A DNA stretch of 64,000 nucleotides from positions 11,198,540 to 11,262,539 of the forward strand of contig ML680086.1 of NCBI GenBank assembly GCA_007922225.1. Reading direction: 5' to 3'. The notes beneath the pieces are model-generated. The model had not been told where the DNA came from. It was given only the letters and a program-made list of their open reading frames with translations, and searched no databases. The first letter of the stretch is position 1. Each line of letters opens with the position of its first letter. Shown piece by piece: positions 17,963 through 29,290 of this stretch. Made by a program: the position numbers and the translations under genes. Origin of the DNA: Emydura subglobosa (taxonomy: Eukaryota; Chordata; Testudines; Chelidae).

Positions 17963-18234
17963 CTGATAAAAATGAGGCCAGAATGTACTGATGGCAAGCT
18001 CTGCCTTCACCCAACCTTCCGTAACAATCCCCGACACGTTCCAGATGGGGTTGCCCTGTGGTCCACCATTAACCTTCACGTAGACGTTCAACGAGCCAGG
18101 GCTGAAACGGTCTCTGCTGGACAGGTAGTAATGAAAGTCGATGCAGTGAGTGTCGTTTTCCTTCAAGGTGGGCAGCAGCAAGTGAGCTTTCTGCCCAGAT
18201 GCCCGTCCAGAGCTATTCACCATCATGAAGGAAC
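17963..18234 (-). CDS. PTPRT: PTPRT coding exon (MAM domain core; exon 3 by family numbering)
   Basis: Part of the extracellular MAM domain of receptor-type tyrosine phosphatase T, a single-pass neuronal membrane protein whose MAM and Ig modules support homophilic adhesion. The minus strand reads without a stop from a TAG acceptor (18237-18235) to a CAG/GTATGT donor (17963/17962). It gives about 90 residues, including [42 protein letters not shown] and the ending WPHFYQ. These segments match PTPRT better than PTPRM, PTPRK or PTPRU as I know them. N-glycosylation sequons NSS, NDT and NVS are visible, as is the MAM cysteine in HCIDF. Length is 272 bp; entry is phase 1 (the first codon borrows one base) and exit is phase 0, as expected for MAM exon 2 of 3 in R2B phosphatases. 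A downstream in-frame ATG pair is internal and is not a start. Exon identity is sure; paralog choice is very likely. Confidence 0.93.
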
Positions 18235-18888
18235 CTAGAGAGAGCGAAGTGAAAAGGGGAAGGGAAGAGAAGAGTTTTTTGGAGATTTTTTCAGGACAAT
18301 TCTATCAGAAAAGTAAATGATTCTACATGATCCCCAGCAGTCAAAAAACCAAAACATTCATCTCAAAGCGCTCAAGCCTCCTATTCTATGGATATAAGAC
18401 TTACAGGGTAGAGCTACAAGCAAATTTTGGGCCTGCTAACACCAGAGTAATTATAAGAGCTCTTATTTTTTAATTTTCTTCTGTCAATCTCATTTTATAT
18501 AACCTGGCAGTAAAATATTCCTTATGTTAAAATTAATGTACCTGTAGATCTTTTTGGTCTATGTTTCATATAGCAACCAGCCTTCCAAAAGGTGTGCACT
18601 CCCTTAGCCTACCTGGCTTCCTCTATGGCATGCCCAGAATAAAATGATGCAGTGGTGATAGCCCCGGTTGGTGTAGCACCATTGCAAAGCTGTGCTAGCT
18701 TACGCCAGCACAAGATCTAACCCAGCATCCCTGCAGAGTAAGCCTCTAAAGACTTCACAGCATTACCACCACCCCAGTTGCCAAAGTCCAGAAGAATTAA
18801 AAGTGTTCGTGTAACAGTGACATTCCAGCTAGAAACGATGTAACAAGGAGAGCTAATCCACCAGTGGAAGGAACAGGACCCAGGTGGC

Positions 18889-19004
18889 CTTTAGAGTGAA
18901 GATGCTGGAGTGGGAGAGGGGTAAAAGATTAGAGGGGATTCGCGAGGTTTGTTTGTTAACCTTGGAGCTTACTTGATATAAACCATATCCGGGGGTTTTG
19001 AGGA
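18889..19004 (+). repeat. Direct repeat copy A (GAGTGAAGATGCTGGAGTGGG)
   Basis: About 115 bp, sharing AGAGTGAAGATGCTGGAGTG, then TTGTTAACCTTGGAG, then GATATAAACC and GGGGGTTTTGAGGA with copy B at 19815-19924. By eye the two copies are roughly 80 percent alike, in the same orientation, about 925 bp apart. Confidence 0.75.
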
Positions 19005-19544
19005 GCCCACAGCTTGCTACACCAAACATTTTATTTTGACACACTTTGGTTTTAAACTTGTCTCTTCCCGGACGCATCCAGTGACAAAAAACATTAGCAA
19101 TAGGAAAGCCATTATGGGAGTTATTTGGCTAGATTCTATTTAAAGACTCTGCTTTTGGTGTGCGTACATGCACACGCAGGAAAACTGGAAAGAAGCACTG
19201 AGAGGAGGAAAACAATCTCTGTGTTTCAGCAGCCAGGCATGATCATTTTTAATCAAACGCAGCCCTCTTGACATTCTCAGTTCCGATTCAGCTGCCAAGT
19301 CATGCTACAAATGTATTTCTCTGCTGGCCTCTTGCAGTTCACAGAAGATTGAGTTTGGGAAGGCTCACTTCACTTCTAACCTATTGAAGTTCCCTTTTCC
19401 TTTCCAATCCATGCTACAGCAGTGTGACAGACACCCAGACGAGCCAGATAAACATTTTGATCAATTCTGCTCAGTGAACAGCCATATGCTATAAATTTAT
19501 ATCAATGGACGCCGGCAGCATTCTCCCACAAAACCCTTCTCCCG

Positions 19545-19587
19545 CCCCCCCCCCCCCATGTTCATATTACACACACACACACACACA
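19545..19587. repeat. Poly-C tract and (AC)n microsatellite
   Basis: Thirteen C at 19545-19557 are followed, after ATGTTCATATT, by an (AC)n run at about 19569-19587. These are simple repeats prone to length change. Confidence 0.9.
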
Positions 19588-19814
19588 AGGATCAAAAGAG
19601 GCAGATGCAGAAGTCAGTCAGTCAGTCTTTTATACTAAAGGAATAAAACCCTCTCTTGGGACTTTGGGAAATTCAATCACAATGTAATTAAAGCTGAGAA
19701 AAGGATTGCACTGAGCAATAAGAACAGGGAGAGGCAGAACCTTTCAGGACCATTTTAACCTACATCTCGAGGTGTTGAAATAGAAATGGATGTTACCCAA
19801 GAAACTTCAGTTGG

Positions 19815-19924
19815 CATTCAGAGTGAAGATGCTGGAGTGGGAGCGGATATACGAGTAGAGGGATTCATGAGCTTGTTAACCCTGGAGATTACCTTATATA
19901 AACCCTAACTGGGGGTATTGAGGA
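19815..19924 (+). repeat. Direct repeat copy B
   Basis: Second copy of the 18889-19004 segment, with a few small deletions (AGAGTGAAGATGCTGGAGTG, TTGTTAACCCTGGAG, TATATAAACC, GGGGGTATTGAGGA). Either an old local duplication or two copies of an unclassified repeat; other copies in the window were not seen. Confidence 0.75.
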
Positions 19925-20046
19925 ACTCTTGGATCTTCAGGAACTTTAGACACCAATCTGAATCCAAACTTCACAGCTGACCCCTCTCTATAAGAGGGAG
20001 ACCACGCCAAGGTCCAAGGCTGGGATTTTAAAAAGTGTTCTTTGTC

Positions 20047-20113
20047 TACCCAAATTCTGCTCCCACCAAAGTTAATAGTGAAACTCTCACTGTCTTCAAT
20101 GAGAGCAGAGTTA
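20047..20113. repeat. Small palindromic repeat (CTGCTCCCA ... TGAGAGCAG)
   Basis: CTGCTCCCACCAAAGTTAAT faces CTGTCTTCAATGAGAGCAG as an imperfect inverted repeat. This is the same general foldback type as those at 894, 30543 and 62170. Confidence 0.45.
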
Positions 20114-20583
20114 AGACAGTGCTGAACCCATTGAAAAACTCACCCAAACAATCTTAAATTTAGGGAAGTTTAAACCTAGATTCAAGCCTTGTGACTTGGG
20201 CTCATCCATGGCTAGGAGGCACAACACTGCTAGGCTTACATGGTCGGGTAGATAAAACATTATCAAGATCAGATGATATTGGTTATGCTACTCACTTATC
20301 TGACCCTGGACAGTGAATGTAAACTGCCTTATTTTCCCTTATAAAAATTAGAATAGTGATATTTACCCTTCTCTGAGATCCTTGGAAGAAAACCACTTTA
20401 TAAATGCTAAGTAACTAACATTTTTTTCCTACCACAGTAGTATAGTAATTGCTCTAAAATGCAATGCCAGCAGTGATGTTTGAGAAGAGACCTTATGCAT
20501 TTGCCAGGTGTCAGACTTGGGCATGATGGAGCAAACAGCCAATAAAAATACTTCAATGGAGACAAAACAGAGCTTCTATACAA

Positions 20584-20850
20584 GGCCAGGCCGTGTGGTC
20601 TAGTGATTAGGGCACTGGGTTGGGACTCTGGAAACCTGGGTTCTACTTCTGCTCCCCCACTGACCTGTCATGACCTTGAACAAGTTACTTCACTTCTCTG
20701 GGCCCCTCCCACCCTTTATCTGACATGTCTGCTTAGTTGGTAAGATGATCTCTGCCCCAAAGAGATTACTTTGTTTGCACAGTGGGGCTGTGATCTACAG
20801 TAGGGTGACTAGGGCCTACTATCATACTAATTAAGATTTATTTAAGTTTA
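20584..20850 (+). mobile_element. tRNA-derived SINE (turtle/sauropsid type)
   Basis: The head has a box A-like TGGTCTAGTGATTAGGGCAC and a box B-like GGTTCTACTTC (20639-20649) about 40 bp apart, which is the internal RNA polymerase III promoter layout of a tRNA-derived SINE. Next comes the MIR/CORE-like middle (TGACCTTGAACAAGTTACTT, CACTTCTCTGGGCCCCTCCC). The tail, CCCCAAAGAGATTAC then TTTGCACAGTGGGGC, resembles the tail family found alone at 51852-51975 and 63057-63178. It is inactive and diverged. Chance tRNA gene status is excluded: the cloverleaf arms do not pair and a long non-tRNA body follows. Confidence 0.8.
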
Positions 20851-21499
20851 ACTGATTTCCATACAAAAATAAAGTGTTTTCTACTGAATAAGAATGTCTT
20901 TGGAGGTTTTGTTTTTTTACATAAAATTTAAAGTAATGGTTATTTTTTTTCCCCACCACACAGAAAATACTGAAACATGGTTATTCAACAGAATGGCAAG
21001 GGACTTTTGTGTGGCCGTTGTTGAGAATTCCAGAACTGATTCAGACTATATGTATAGAGGTTGCCATAACATCAGTGGAAAAACAAAACCTTTTGTCCAT
21101 CCCAAAATACATGGTTAAAGTCTTAGATATTTAGTTACTGAAGACAACAGGCAGGTTTTAGGGAACAATCTGCAGCTATATAACCTCTTATTTGCAATAT
21201 AAAACATATTCCCTACAGTAAGAAGAGGGATATACACAAGGGAATACTGTAGAAATTAAGATTAACTGGCTGACGTTAAAAGCTAACAAGACAGTTTCTG
21301 CTTGTTAGAGGATGAAAACTTAGAAGAGCTTGCAGCCACCGTACCATCTACACTGCAGACAGACACACGCATGGTCTAAGAGTTTTGATGGCCTCCTCAT
21401 TGCTGATGAGCTCTCCTGTAGCATCTTCCACAACACACACATTCTCTGATTGGTCAGGGGACTGTGTCCCATCCTTGAGGGACATGAGCTGGCTTCAAT

Positions 21500-21940
21500 A
21501 ATACGTCTTCATTTCACCCTGGTTGGAATATAGCAATGCCACCTATCTGGGCATGAACGCTATAGCCCCAGAGAGATTGGAACTGGCATAGAATACAGCA
21601 GCACATCTGGCCAGCAACATGGGTTCTCACAAAATGCCTCAAACCCTGCCCTCTCCTCATGATGCTCCCTTCCAGTAGATCATATCAGGCTCAAGCTGTT
21701 CTTCCTTATGATTGAGGATCTTAATCATTTGATCCCCCAGTATCTCTGAAAGGTTGTGCTATGCTCTGGAATCAGGACCACAGTCATCAGCGCTGTTCCT
21801 CTGTCACAAGGAAATTGCCCACCGCAAGGGTGAAGCATCTTTGTGCAGAGTACAGCATGCAGTGGCTGGTACAAGACCATGGAACTCATTCCTCCCAGAA
21901 CTAGTGTAGCATTTCAAAATTTATTTGTTTCCATTCCCTA
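21500..21940 (+). mobile_element. L2-like LINE reverse transcriptase C-terminal relic
   Basis: Read in one frame, with stops, the segment gives QNTAAHLASNMGSH, close to the QNTAARLL motif after the RT core of L2/CR1-clade LINEs. Near the end come CTGGTACAAGACCATGGAAC and TCATTCCTCCCAGAACTAG, which correspond to the W-N-x-L-P region that closes such ORFs. There are several stops and probable frameshifts. Class L2 is likely, but another CR1-clade element is possible. Confidence 0.45.
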
Positions 21941-24900
21941 ATAACTGGGAGCCAAATTCCAATATCTTTATTCACACTGAATGACACATTGAAATTAATG
22001 GGACTCTTTTCTGAATTAATTGGATTACTTGTGTAAGTAACTATTTACCAAGCTAATGGAGTTACAAACCGACCCTGTATCAACAAACCCTCATCCACCC
22101 CATTGGTCAGAAAAGCATAGAAGGAACTAACATGTAAGAGACACAAGCCACATTATTCAACACATCATTGAAAAACATAGATACAGTGGTATAAAAAACA
22201 TAACCAAAAATGATATTAATCATAGGTAAAAGTGTTTTGTTTTTTAACTAGAGCACTGTATATTTGGTTTTGAAAAATAAAAATCATACCCACCTACACT
22301 ACCAGTTTGCTACTATCATGTGGGAAATTCAATGTCTTAAGAACCACCACCAAAAATATGCACTGAACTATACACAGAGCACAAGAAAAAGTTATCTGTG
22401 TTATGCAAAAGAGCATGCCTTTATACTTACTGGACACAAAAGTGTTTGTTAAAGCAACTTGAATATCAGATCAACTTAATTTAGCATTCTTTGATCAACA
22501 GGTTAGCTTAAATAATATCTTGCTGTCACTGCTAATTTCCTGAAAATCACAAAATGAACCTGTTATGTTCAGATCAGTCAGGAAGAAGCAGGAGGCGGTA
22601 AATAAATGATTTTTAAAAAATCCACTAGAATGACAGTGAATATAAAACTGAACACTCTTCCATAGTTATTAAATATACCACTGAAAATTGGTGAATTAAA
22701 CAATGAAGTGCTCTCTAGCTGGCCATAAAATTCAAAAAAATTTCCCCCACTGGTGCATAATGATGCCTTGATAAGCCTCCTATTATTGATGCATCTGCAA
22801 CTTATATCCTCTTTTCAGAGCTGAAATGCTACTGTGTAGCAGATGGTGGCTATTGTGTTTATACATCAGCACTTTATGATTGCATTTTCTCACGTCTGCA
22901 GTAAAAAGAAAGCAGTAATTGAGTTTTTAATGGCTTTGCGCACTGTTCATTAAGATTACATGAGTGTGTTCTGACAAATGACAGCTGAAGAAATGAGCCA
23001 AGGAGAGCCCCTCATGATCACTAGAGTAAGACCTCCATTAATGCCATTTCACTGCTGGCTTTGTACAATCACTCTGTTTAAAAGTGAAAAATATTGCAGT
23101 CATTAAAGAGTAAATGCAAAATAAACAGAACACTGTCAAGTTGCTTGACTTCAAAGTCTGACATTAAAGTTATCATCAGTACATAGGGAACTGCCTTCAT
23201 AGGACCAACTTCAATCCCTGAACTCATGAATATACCTTCCAGTAGCACCAGCGAGAGCTCTGTGCACATGTTCATGGGCAGAATTCTGCCCCCAAACCGT
23301 TTCAAAGAAAAAAAACCAGAAGAAAACCACACACCACAATGTGAAATTAAAAGACGAAATACCTGAAATAGAACCCAAACATCTATGAAGTTTTGTCCTG
23401 CCTCACCAGTTATGTAGCACTGGCATCACGGATTTGCAAGCAGGATGTAAAAAGAGCTCATTTCAAACCGTATCAGAAACTAAGGGGGAAAGCTATGTTT
23501 GTCCAGCTGGATATGCGAGTTAAATATTTTGGGAAAAATAGTTTAAATATTCTAGTAGGGAATGACAACACACTCAATAGATGAGAATGAAGATGCCTAT
23601 GTGGGGTTTGCAAGGGAATATGAATAGGAGAAATGTCTGTTCCAAAGTTTGATGATATTTTTACACAATGCAGTGGGGCTGGAGCTAATGTGAAAAATAG
23701 CATATGGTTAAAGGGAACAGGTCTTTGGTTGTTATATTGAAAAACATCCCTCCCATGATGTGGGCATATGTAAAAATATTTAACAACAACAACTGGAGCC
23801 AATGTCCAAGATGAGAAGGGAGTGGAAAGATGGACAATTATACCAGACACTGGGCTAAAAACATTTGTCACATCTCTGTAAATAGAGTGAAATAGGAGGG
23901 TTGGGGCCCCGAATTTCTCTCAATGGGCCTGATAAATAATGTAGACTCAAATTTCAACCTGTACATCCTCCCATCAAAGTTTTCCCAGCACCCAAATCAA
24001 GCCACTCTTTCCCTCCAACAAAGAAGTCTGGAAGAACAAATTGATATTATGACATGATTTGGAGGTCAACACTAGTGACAAAGTGTGAACTACAGTACAT
24101 TTTTTCTTTACCAAAGTCATACAAACCAAACATGTATTTTAACTTGCCCTGGTTATTGAGATAAACACTCATACCATTTTAGGTATGTGCCTCAAATGCC
24201 ATATTTTTTAACATACAATAGGACACACAATTACAATATCATCATTTAAGAAACAGTCTATGGGTGAGCACGATGGCACATGGTATTGGATAATGAAAAT
24301 AATTCATACCATGTAGTAAAAAAAGCAGCTTAGAGCTCAGGCACCTTTGGGTATGCCCTCAGAAATCTGCTCCCCTCTAGCAGAGGGGACTAAAGATAGT
24401 TGTGCACATAGAAATTCAAAAGTTATTTGAGACATTTTTTACAGTTATTACTCCATCATCAATTGTTAGAGCAAAAACATGCCCATATGTATTATTTGGC
24501 AAGTGTGCCTTCTATTGAACTAGACAAGTAGTAAAAGGAAGCTAGAGTCACAGTTATTTTCATGCATATTAACATCAAGTTCAGGTCACTAGGATTCACA
24601 GGGTCATATTCATTCATTTGGATGACTGTCAGGTATTCACATAAACTTAAGGAGCATCATAATTATAGAAAACAATTATTCTTGTGTAAATGTATACCAT
24701 GGAGAGTGTTATTTATTATTCTCCTGTTCCAGAAATCCTATCAAGAAGCCGGAATTGTTACCATATTCCTTATATTACCAACCCCATGACATGAATGGCA
24801 GATATCTGAACGAAATATTTGAAGATAATATGGATTATTTCATTAATTCATTAGCAAAAGAAAAAAAAAATGTGTAACAACTATTTGGGCCACCTCCAAT

Positions 24901-25200
24901 TTGTACACTTGACAGTGTCCTTTGAAAAAAGTGTCTGCAGCTCTTGCTTTACATAAGCCCAGAGACATATGGGATGTAATAGCCAGAACTGGGAATGAAG
25001 GTTTCCCAGTTTCCTAATTACAAACCATAGATTTTTCAGTAGATTCCTCTGACTGCAATCAGCTATTGCACAGACATTTTCAATGGCATCCCAGGACTGC
25101 TTAGGGGTAAATCACAGGTATAATTAAGCTATTCTCCTTTTTTAAAATGGTTTCCAAAGGTTGGACAAGGGTGGCTCACAGACACTGTTAGATTATCATC
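21941..25200. other. Intron stretch without identified elements
   Basis: I see no repeat family, exon or RNA gene here. The part 22790-23050 is free of repeat echoes and rich in short AT-rich motifs (TTAATGGC, CATTAAGATTACATGAG), so it is a candidate conserved noncoding element. The 132-codon open frame at 23473-23871 (-) lacks any domain. Confidence 0.5.
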
Positions 25201-25299
25201 ATCTTTCAATAGTTTCCTGCCAAGTGATAGTTTCCCTTCACTAAGTCTTGAACTAAGGAACGCATGGTGCAGGGAATCTATCTGGACACCAATAACCAG

Positions 25300-25880
25300 T
25301 GTGGCTGATGGCCGGCTTCCCTCAGTGGGTCTCGCACCTTCCTGCTTGTAGTGGGCCAGGAAGTTGCCCGTCACCCCGTCTTCCCACAGGGAGGGGGTAG
25401 GGATCCGGGCCCACCCGCTCGTCCGGGTCCCAGCCCAGGGGCCCTATAAGAAGCAGCTATGTGCTGCTGGTACTGCTTTCCAGACGGCACACTCTTCCCC
25501 TGGGCTAATTTTCCCAGTCCTTCTGGCTTCTGGAGCTGGTACCTTCCTCCTCACTGCTCCACCACAGCGCTCTGCTCTCCAGCTCATTCCTCTGCACAGC
25601 TCCATACTCCTATCACCACCGCTCAGCACTCCTATCACCTCACCTCACCTCACCACAGCACTCCTACTTCCTCCAGCTCCTGCACTGTGTGTTTGGGGGG
25701 GGGCGGAGCCCTTTTATGGAGCACCTGGCTGATCACTAATCAGCCTCAGCTGCTCCTAATTGCCCCCAGTGGCTCTGAGTGAGTCAGCAGGGAACAAAGC
25801 CCGGAGCATTCTGGGACTCACATATCTCCCATCCAGCACTCTTCTACTGCCTTCTGCCTTCACCATATCACACCAGACAG
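25300..25880 (-). promoter_or_regulatory. GC-rich LTR-like promoter block, minus orientation
   Basis: Read on the minus strand the order is TCCCAGAATGC (25816-25806, the core of the ZNF143/THAP11 site), TGACTCA (25786-25780, AP-1 site), then CCAGGTGC, then CCATAAAAGG (25719-25710, TATA box), followed by a G/C-rich leader with a GAGGT repeat (about 25638-25660). Such spacing fits the U3 region and start of a retrotransposon LTR. The plus-strand piece TGATCACTAATCAGCCTCAG also occurs in repeats I associate with turtle genomes. Whether it is active is unknown. Overlapping open frames (25364-25782) are due to the open GC-rich sequence. Confidence 0.4.
25638..25660. repeat. (CACCT)n short tandem repeat
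   Basis: About four units of CACCT (TCACCTCACCTCACCTCACC) inside the GC-rich block. Confidence 0.8.
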
Positions 25881-26111
25881 AAAGAAACAGCATTCCTGTC
25901 ACTGGCTAGAAGTGTACAATGGGACACAAAAAATATGTATTTAGATGGGTCAGTGTGACAGATTTCCTGTGATACAGCATGTGAATGTTCTCAGAAGCTT
26001 GTCACAGATGGGAATGAATTATTGTGGCCAAAAGGGAACACCAAGCATTTTCAATGACTGTACAAAGTAGACATTATCCATACCAAAAGAGTGAAAACAT
26101 AGGCACTCTTA

Positions 26112-26430
26112 GTGAGAGGGTGGTCTGGTTAAGGCACAGGACTTGCAATCTATAGACCTGGGCTCAATTTTTGATTGACAGATTTTCAGACTTTCTGAAA
26201 GACCTGGATTTTGTGATGTGTGACCCAAAACATTTGCCTGCTTTTCTGCTCACACGTACATGTACACACAGATGTCACACATGATGACAGGGTGAGGGCA
26301 CAAAAAAAGAGACACATATGGGTCTCTCTAGCTCAGCCCCTACACCTCCATGCCTTAATTTTCTTATCTATATAATGAAGCTATCTCTCTGTCTCAAATG
26401 GAGAGGGGTCAGAACCTTACTAAAATAAAA
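26112..26430 (+). mobile_element. Degenerate tRNA-SINE-like fragment(s)
   Basis: TGGTCTGGTTAAGGCACAGG with GACCTGGGCTCAATTTTTG about 35 bp later looks like the tRNA-derived head of the SINE at 20584. About 160 bp on, CCATGCCTTAATTTTCTTAT resembles the SINE middle (GTGCCTCAGTTTCCCCAT). The gap between them suggests an insertion or two separate fragments. Box B is poorly kept. Confidence 0.4.
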
Positions 26431-26889
26431 TATAAATTGTGCTGAAATCCTCAAGTGAAAAGTAATGGGGATATTTATCTTTTACTGTTATAACTTCAAG
26501 GCAGTGCTAGAAATTGTGTCTTCCAGTAGCATTTACCTAGCATAGACAGCACTGTTGCTTAACATTCACAGTATAAAGCGAATGTGCAGTATCAAGCTCT
26601 GATTTAGCAATAATTTCATCAGAGGACATTGAAAGATAGGTCTAAAGAAAATTAAACTGAAGATTAAAGGCAGATCTCCTACAGAAATATCAACAGGAAG
26701 CACATGGGTGAGTTCTGGTGTCCAATAACAGATGGCAGAAGCAAAATAGGTAAAATGTTCAGCATGGGAAGGGCTTGCCCTTAGCTGTGTGCTACCATTC
26801 TATGAATATACTAAGATGTCACTAATGGCCTCTTCTAAGCATCCATGTATAGCCTCCATTAGGCTTAGTGCAGATGATCTATTCATATA

Positions 26890-26983
26890 GGGTTCAATTC
26901 ACCCCTGGACAGAGGGCCACCCACAATTATACACTTAAATCCCCCAAATGGCTTGTGTCTGCCCTCGGTTGAGGGGTGAATGT
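26890..26983. repeat. Foldback repeat with TTCACCCCT / AGGGGTGAA ends
   Basis: GTTCAATTCACCCCTGGACA with AGAGGG faces CCCTCGGTTGAGGGGTGAAT, an imperfect inverted repeat of about 94 bp. Probably the same broad family as 12208-12333. Confidence 0.5.
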
Positions 26984-27799
26984 CTCTCACACCACACAAA
27001 ATCCTGAAGGGTGCGAAGTATCTGCAACAATGCTGGACTTCAATCCGAGCAATAAATGACTCAAAGTTAATAAAAAAATTCCATCCTGACTTCCGCAGTG
27101 CAGAGTAAGAACCAATGTGAGTCACTGCTCCACACGTATCAGCTCTGTCAGATTACAGGAATGTGTGCCTGCGTACAGCATTGCCCTCTGTCCATATAAA
27201 TGGTCTAATGCATCTGAGCATGTCTGAGAGTACTATTGGTTTGAACAACACTAATGGCCAGTCCCCCATTCTTCTCCTCCTACTGTACACATATTCTCGG
27301 TTTATAAAACAAAGTTTACTCCCCAACAATTCTCAGAAGAGGGTGCACTGGCTTCCAATACTCAAATAGCCAAGAGTACTCATTGAGGGGGCTAAAATAT
27401 CTATTTGCCCAGTTATTGCAGTTAAAAAAGAAAGGGCTAGTGGAAACAATGGAAATCATCAGGCAGGGTGGGGGTGGTAATTCAGGGTAGTAATACACTC
27501 GGTTTTGCTTGGTATTGGGAATCACAATTCCACAAAAGTGGGAGGGAGTAGTGTTTAAGGGGAGGGGTTACCCGAATGCTACTCTCCAACCCCCCGGAAA
27601 TAAAGTATAAAACTCAAAAAGCATGTGGCTGCAGGAGGGAAGGGGTATGGTGTGTAAGGGGAGAGTGCAATATAACTATTGTTAAAGGGAAAAAGAGAAA
27701 GCCAGAAGCGGGAAGTGACACGTGTTGAATCCTGGATCCAGGGACCAAGGGACAGCAGATATCTATCACCTTGTTCCCCGCTGATAGGTAAATTGGGAA

Positions 27800-28489
27800 C
27801 AATTTGCAAAGGTATTACTTAGAAACCAGAGTAGGAAAAATTGCTGCTGTGGGAATTACAAACTCAGCAGGGGTTAATCTCCGAGAACAACAGGATATTG
27901 TTAACTATTTGTGGAAAGGGTGAAACTCTTTACAGAAATCTGGCTAAGCAGCTCAAATCCAATGCCTGGAATGTCATGGGGCTGCTGAACAGAGGGAAAA
28001 ATATTGCAGGGATCTGCACTGAGCTCCACTAACCACCTGCTGGGAACTGTTATTTTAACCCTTAAAAAACTTCACCAAAAGCCTTATGACAGATTTGGTG
28101 AAAAGTGTCAAAACTGTTTTATAAAAAGAGGCTTGCGACCAGGTTCAGCAAACTTTAACAGATCATTTTGTAAACCCCTCTTACCGAATGCCCGTCTCGG
28201 GGAATGGCCTTCTGGATTAGAGGGTACCAATGTAGCAAAGTAATTAAAAAGTTATTGGCCTTTCAGAGCCACCTGGCGAACAACCCTCGGGGACTGTACT
28301 CTAGCTCAGTGCACTCTCAATATCAAAGGAGTAGCTAGAGGGAATTGGACCTCTGACATCCTATTGCAGGCAGGCTTCGGAGATGGGTGCAAATGGGGAT
28401 GGTCCGGAGAGCCGGTGTGGCAGGTGCGGGTTGGAACAAATGAAACATAGTTTCTGGTTGGGCCAGAGGTATATGATCCACGGATGTGA
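27800..28489 (+). pseudogene. Endogenous retrovirus internal region, heavily decayed
   Basis: Open stretches in different frames (27841-28032 and 28004-28243) read like coding sequence, and from about 28390 the frame of the downstream env remnant can be followed through stops at 28448-28450 and 28487-28489. No gag, protease or polymerase motif (zinc knuckle, DTG, YxDD) was found, and no 5' LTR, so the element appears 5'-truncated. The left border is uncertain and could lie further down, around 27.4 kb. Confidence 0.4.
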
Positions 28490-29113
28490 CTAATTTGGGC
28501 AGAACAAGTTAACACTTGGGAGGGATGGTCACAAGAACCACCACCATTACGATGTATAGAACAAGTATCCCCTCAGCATTGGGTGGAACAGAAAAATAAA
28601 ATCTGCTGGGAGGGATCAGCCATGCTCAATGGTCAGGGGCTAAAGGATGGAAGGTGGGTGGAACGAGTGGGGTTTGGACCAGGAAACTTTTCCTTACAAC
28701 TAGGAAACTCCACCTATCAAATCCGCATATCAGCCATAAAACAGCTCAATGTAACAGGACACCAAACAATTCCAATGAACTGGACTGAGACTGTACCTGA
28801 ACCTTCCTGGATCAATTGGAACTGCCTGACACAGCTTTTAAAACAACTCCAAATTGAGCAACGCAGAACGCAGGTTTTGGAAGCCCAGGTCCTCCAAGGA
28901 ATCAATGCGTTCCAACTAGCCGCTAAATTGCCTGCTGACTGTGCTTGAATTAATGTAGCCTGTGCCCTTCCAACAGGCTTAACAGACTCTCATTCGCTCT
29001 TCAGTCGTATTACTCACGTTGTAAAAATATTAATCACATTAGTTGTTTTTTTAATTATGTTTATGGGATGTTTAAAATTTTGCACCATCCCAGCCTCTCC
29101 CCAAAAGCCATAA
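28490..29113 (+). pseudogene. env-like: Retroviral envelope remnant (surface/transmembrane part), interrupted by a stop
   Basis: This is an env relic of an endogenous retrovirus lying antisense to PTPRT. One frame is open from 28490 to 28945, broken by TGA at 28946-28948, and continues in the same frame to TAA at 29111-29113. The first part has several N-glycosylation sequons (NST, NVT, NWT), a tryptophan-rich stretch and a Q/L-rich segment with heptad-like spacing near 28840-28915. After the stop comes a hydrophobic span of about 20 residues (about 29020-29085) followed by a short polar tail, which is the layout of a transmembrane anchor and cytoplasmic end. It is followed by a purine tract and the 3' LTR. 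There is no ATG near the left edge; upstream in-frame stops at 28448 and 28487 show decay. The retroviral genus cannot be told from the sequence alone. Not a functional gene. Confidence 0.6.
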
Positions 29114-29273
29114 CTGTAATTTTACGCATATTGTTCAGTCAGTAACCCGCCTCCCTGGTCTCCCCATAGCGTGACCAGTGGATTAAGGCATTGGGCCATT
29201 TTGAGCCAGGGCCTCCTGGACCAGTGCCCCACCAGCCAGTGTGTGGGAAGGATGGACACCTGGGCCTTTCTTT

Positions 29274-29290
29274 GAAAGAAAGTGGGGGAG
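29274..29290 (+). other. Polypurine tract of the endogenous retrovirus
   Basis: AAAGAAAGTGGGGGAG stands directly before the TGTAGG start of the LTR. This is the position and composition of the primer for plus-strand DNA synthesis, and it supports both the element type and its orientation. Confidence 0.7.

Noticed and set aside
17849..18226. A 125-codon open frame on the minus strand taken as a free-standing gene
   Set aside because: It is the MAM exon plus read-through into intron; the frame leaves PTPRT sequence exactly at the CAG/GTATGT donor.
20584..20660. A tRNA gene
   Set aside because: Box A and box B-like words are present but the arms do not fold and a SINE body follows.
25364..25782. 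Overlapping 122- and 107-codon frames on the plus strand
   Set aside because: Serine/proline-rich reading of a GC-rich noncoding block with a simple repeat; two frames open at once argues against coding.
27841..28243. Retroviral gag or zinc-knuckle coding region
   Set aside because: A Cys-x2-Cys pair is visible in one frame but the His/Cys spacing of a CCHC knuckle is missing.
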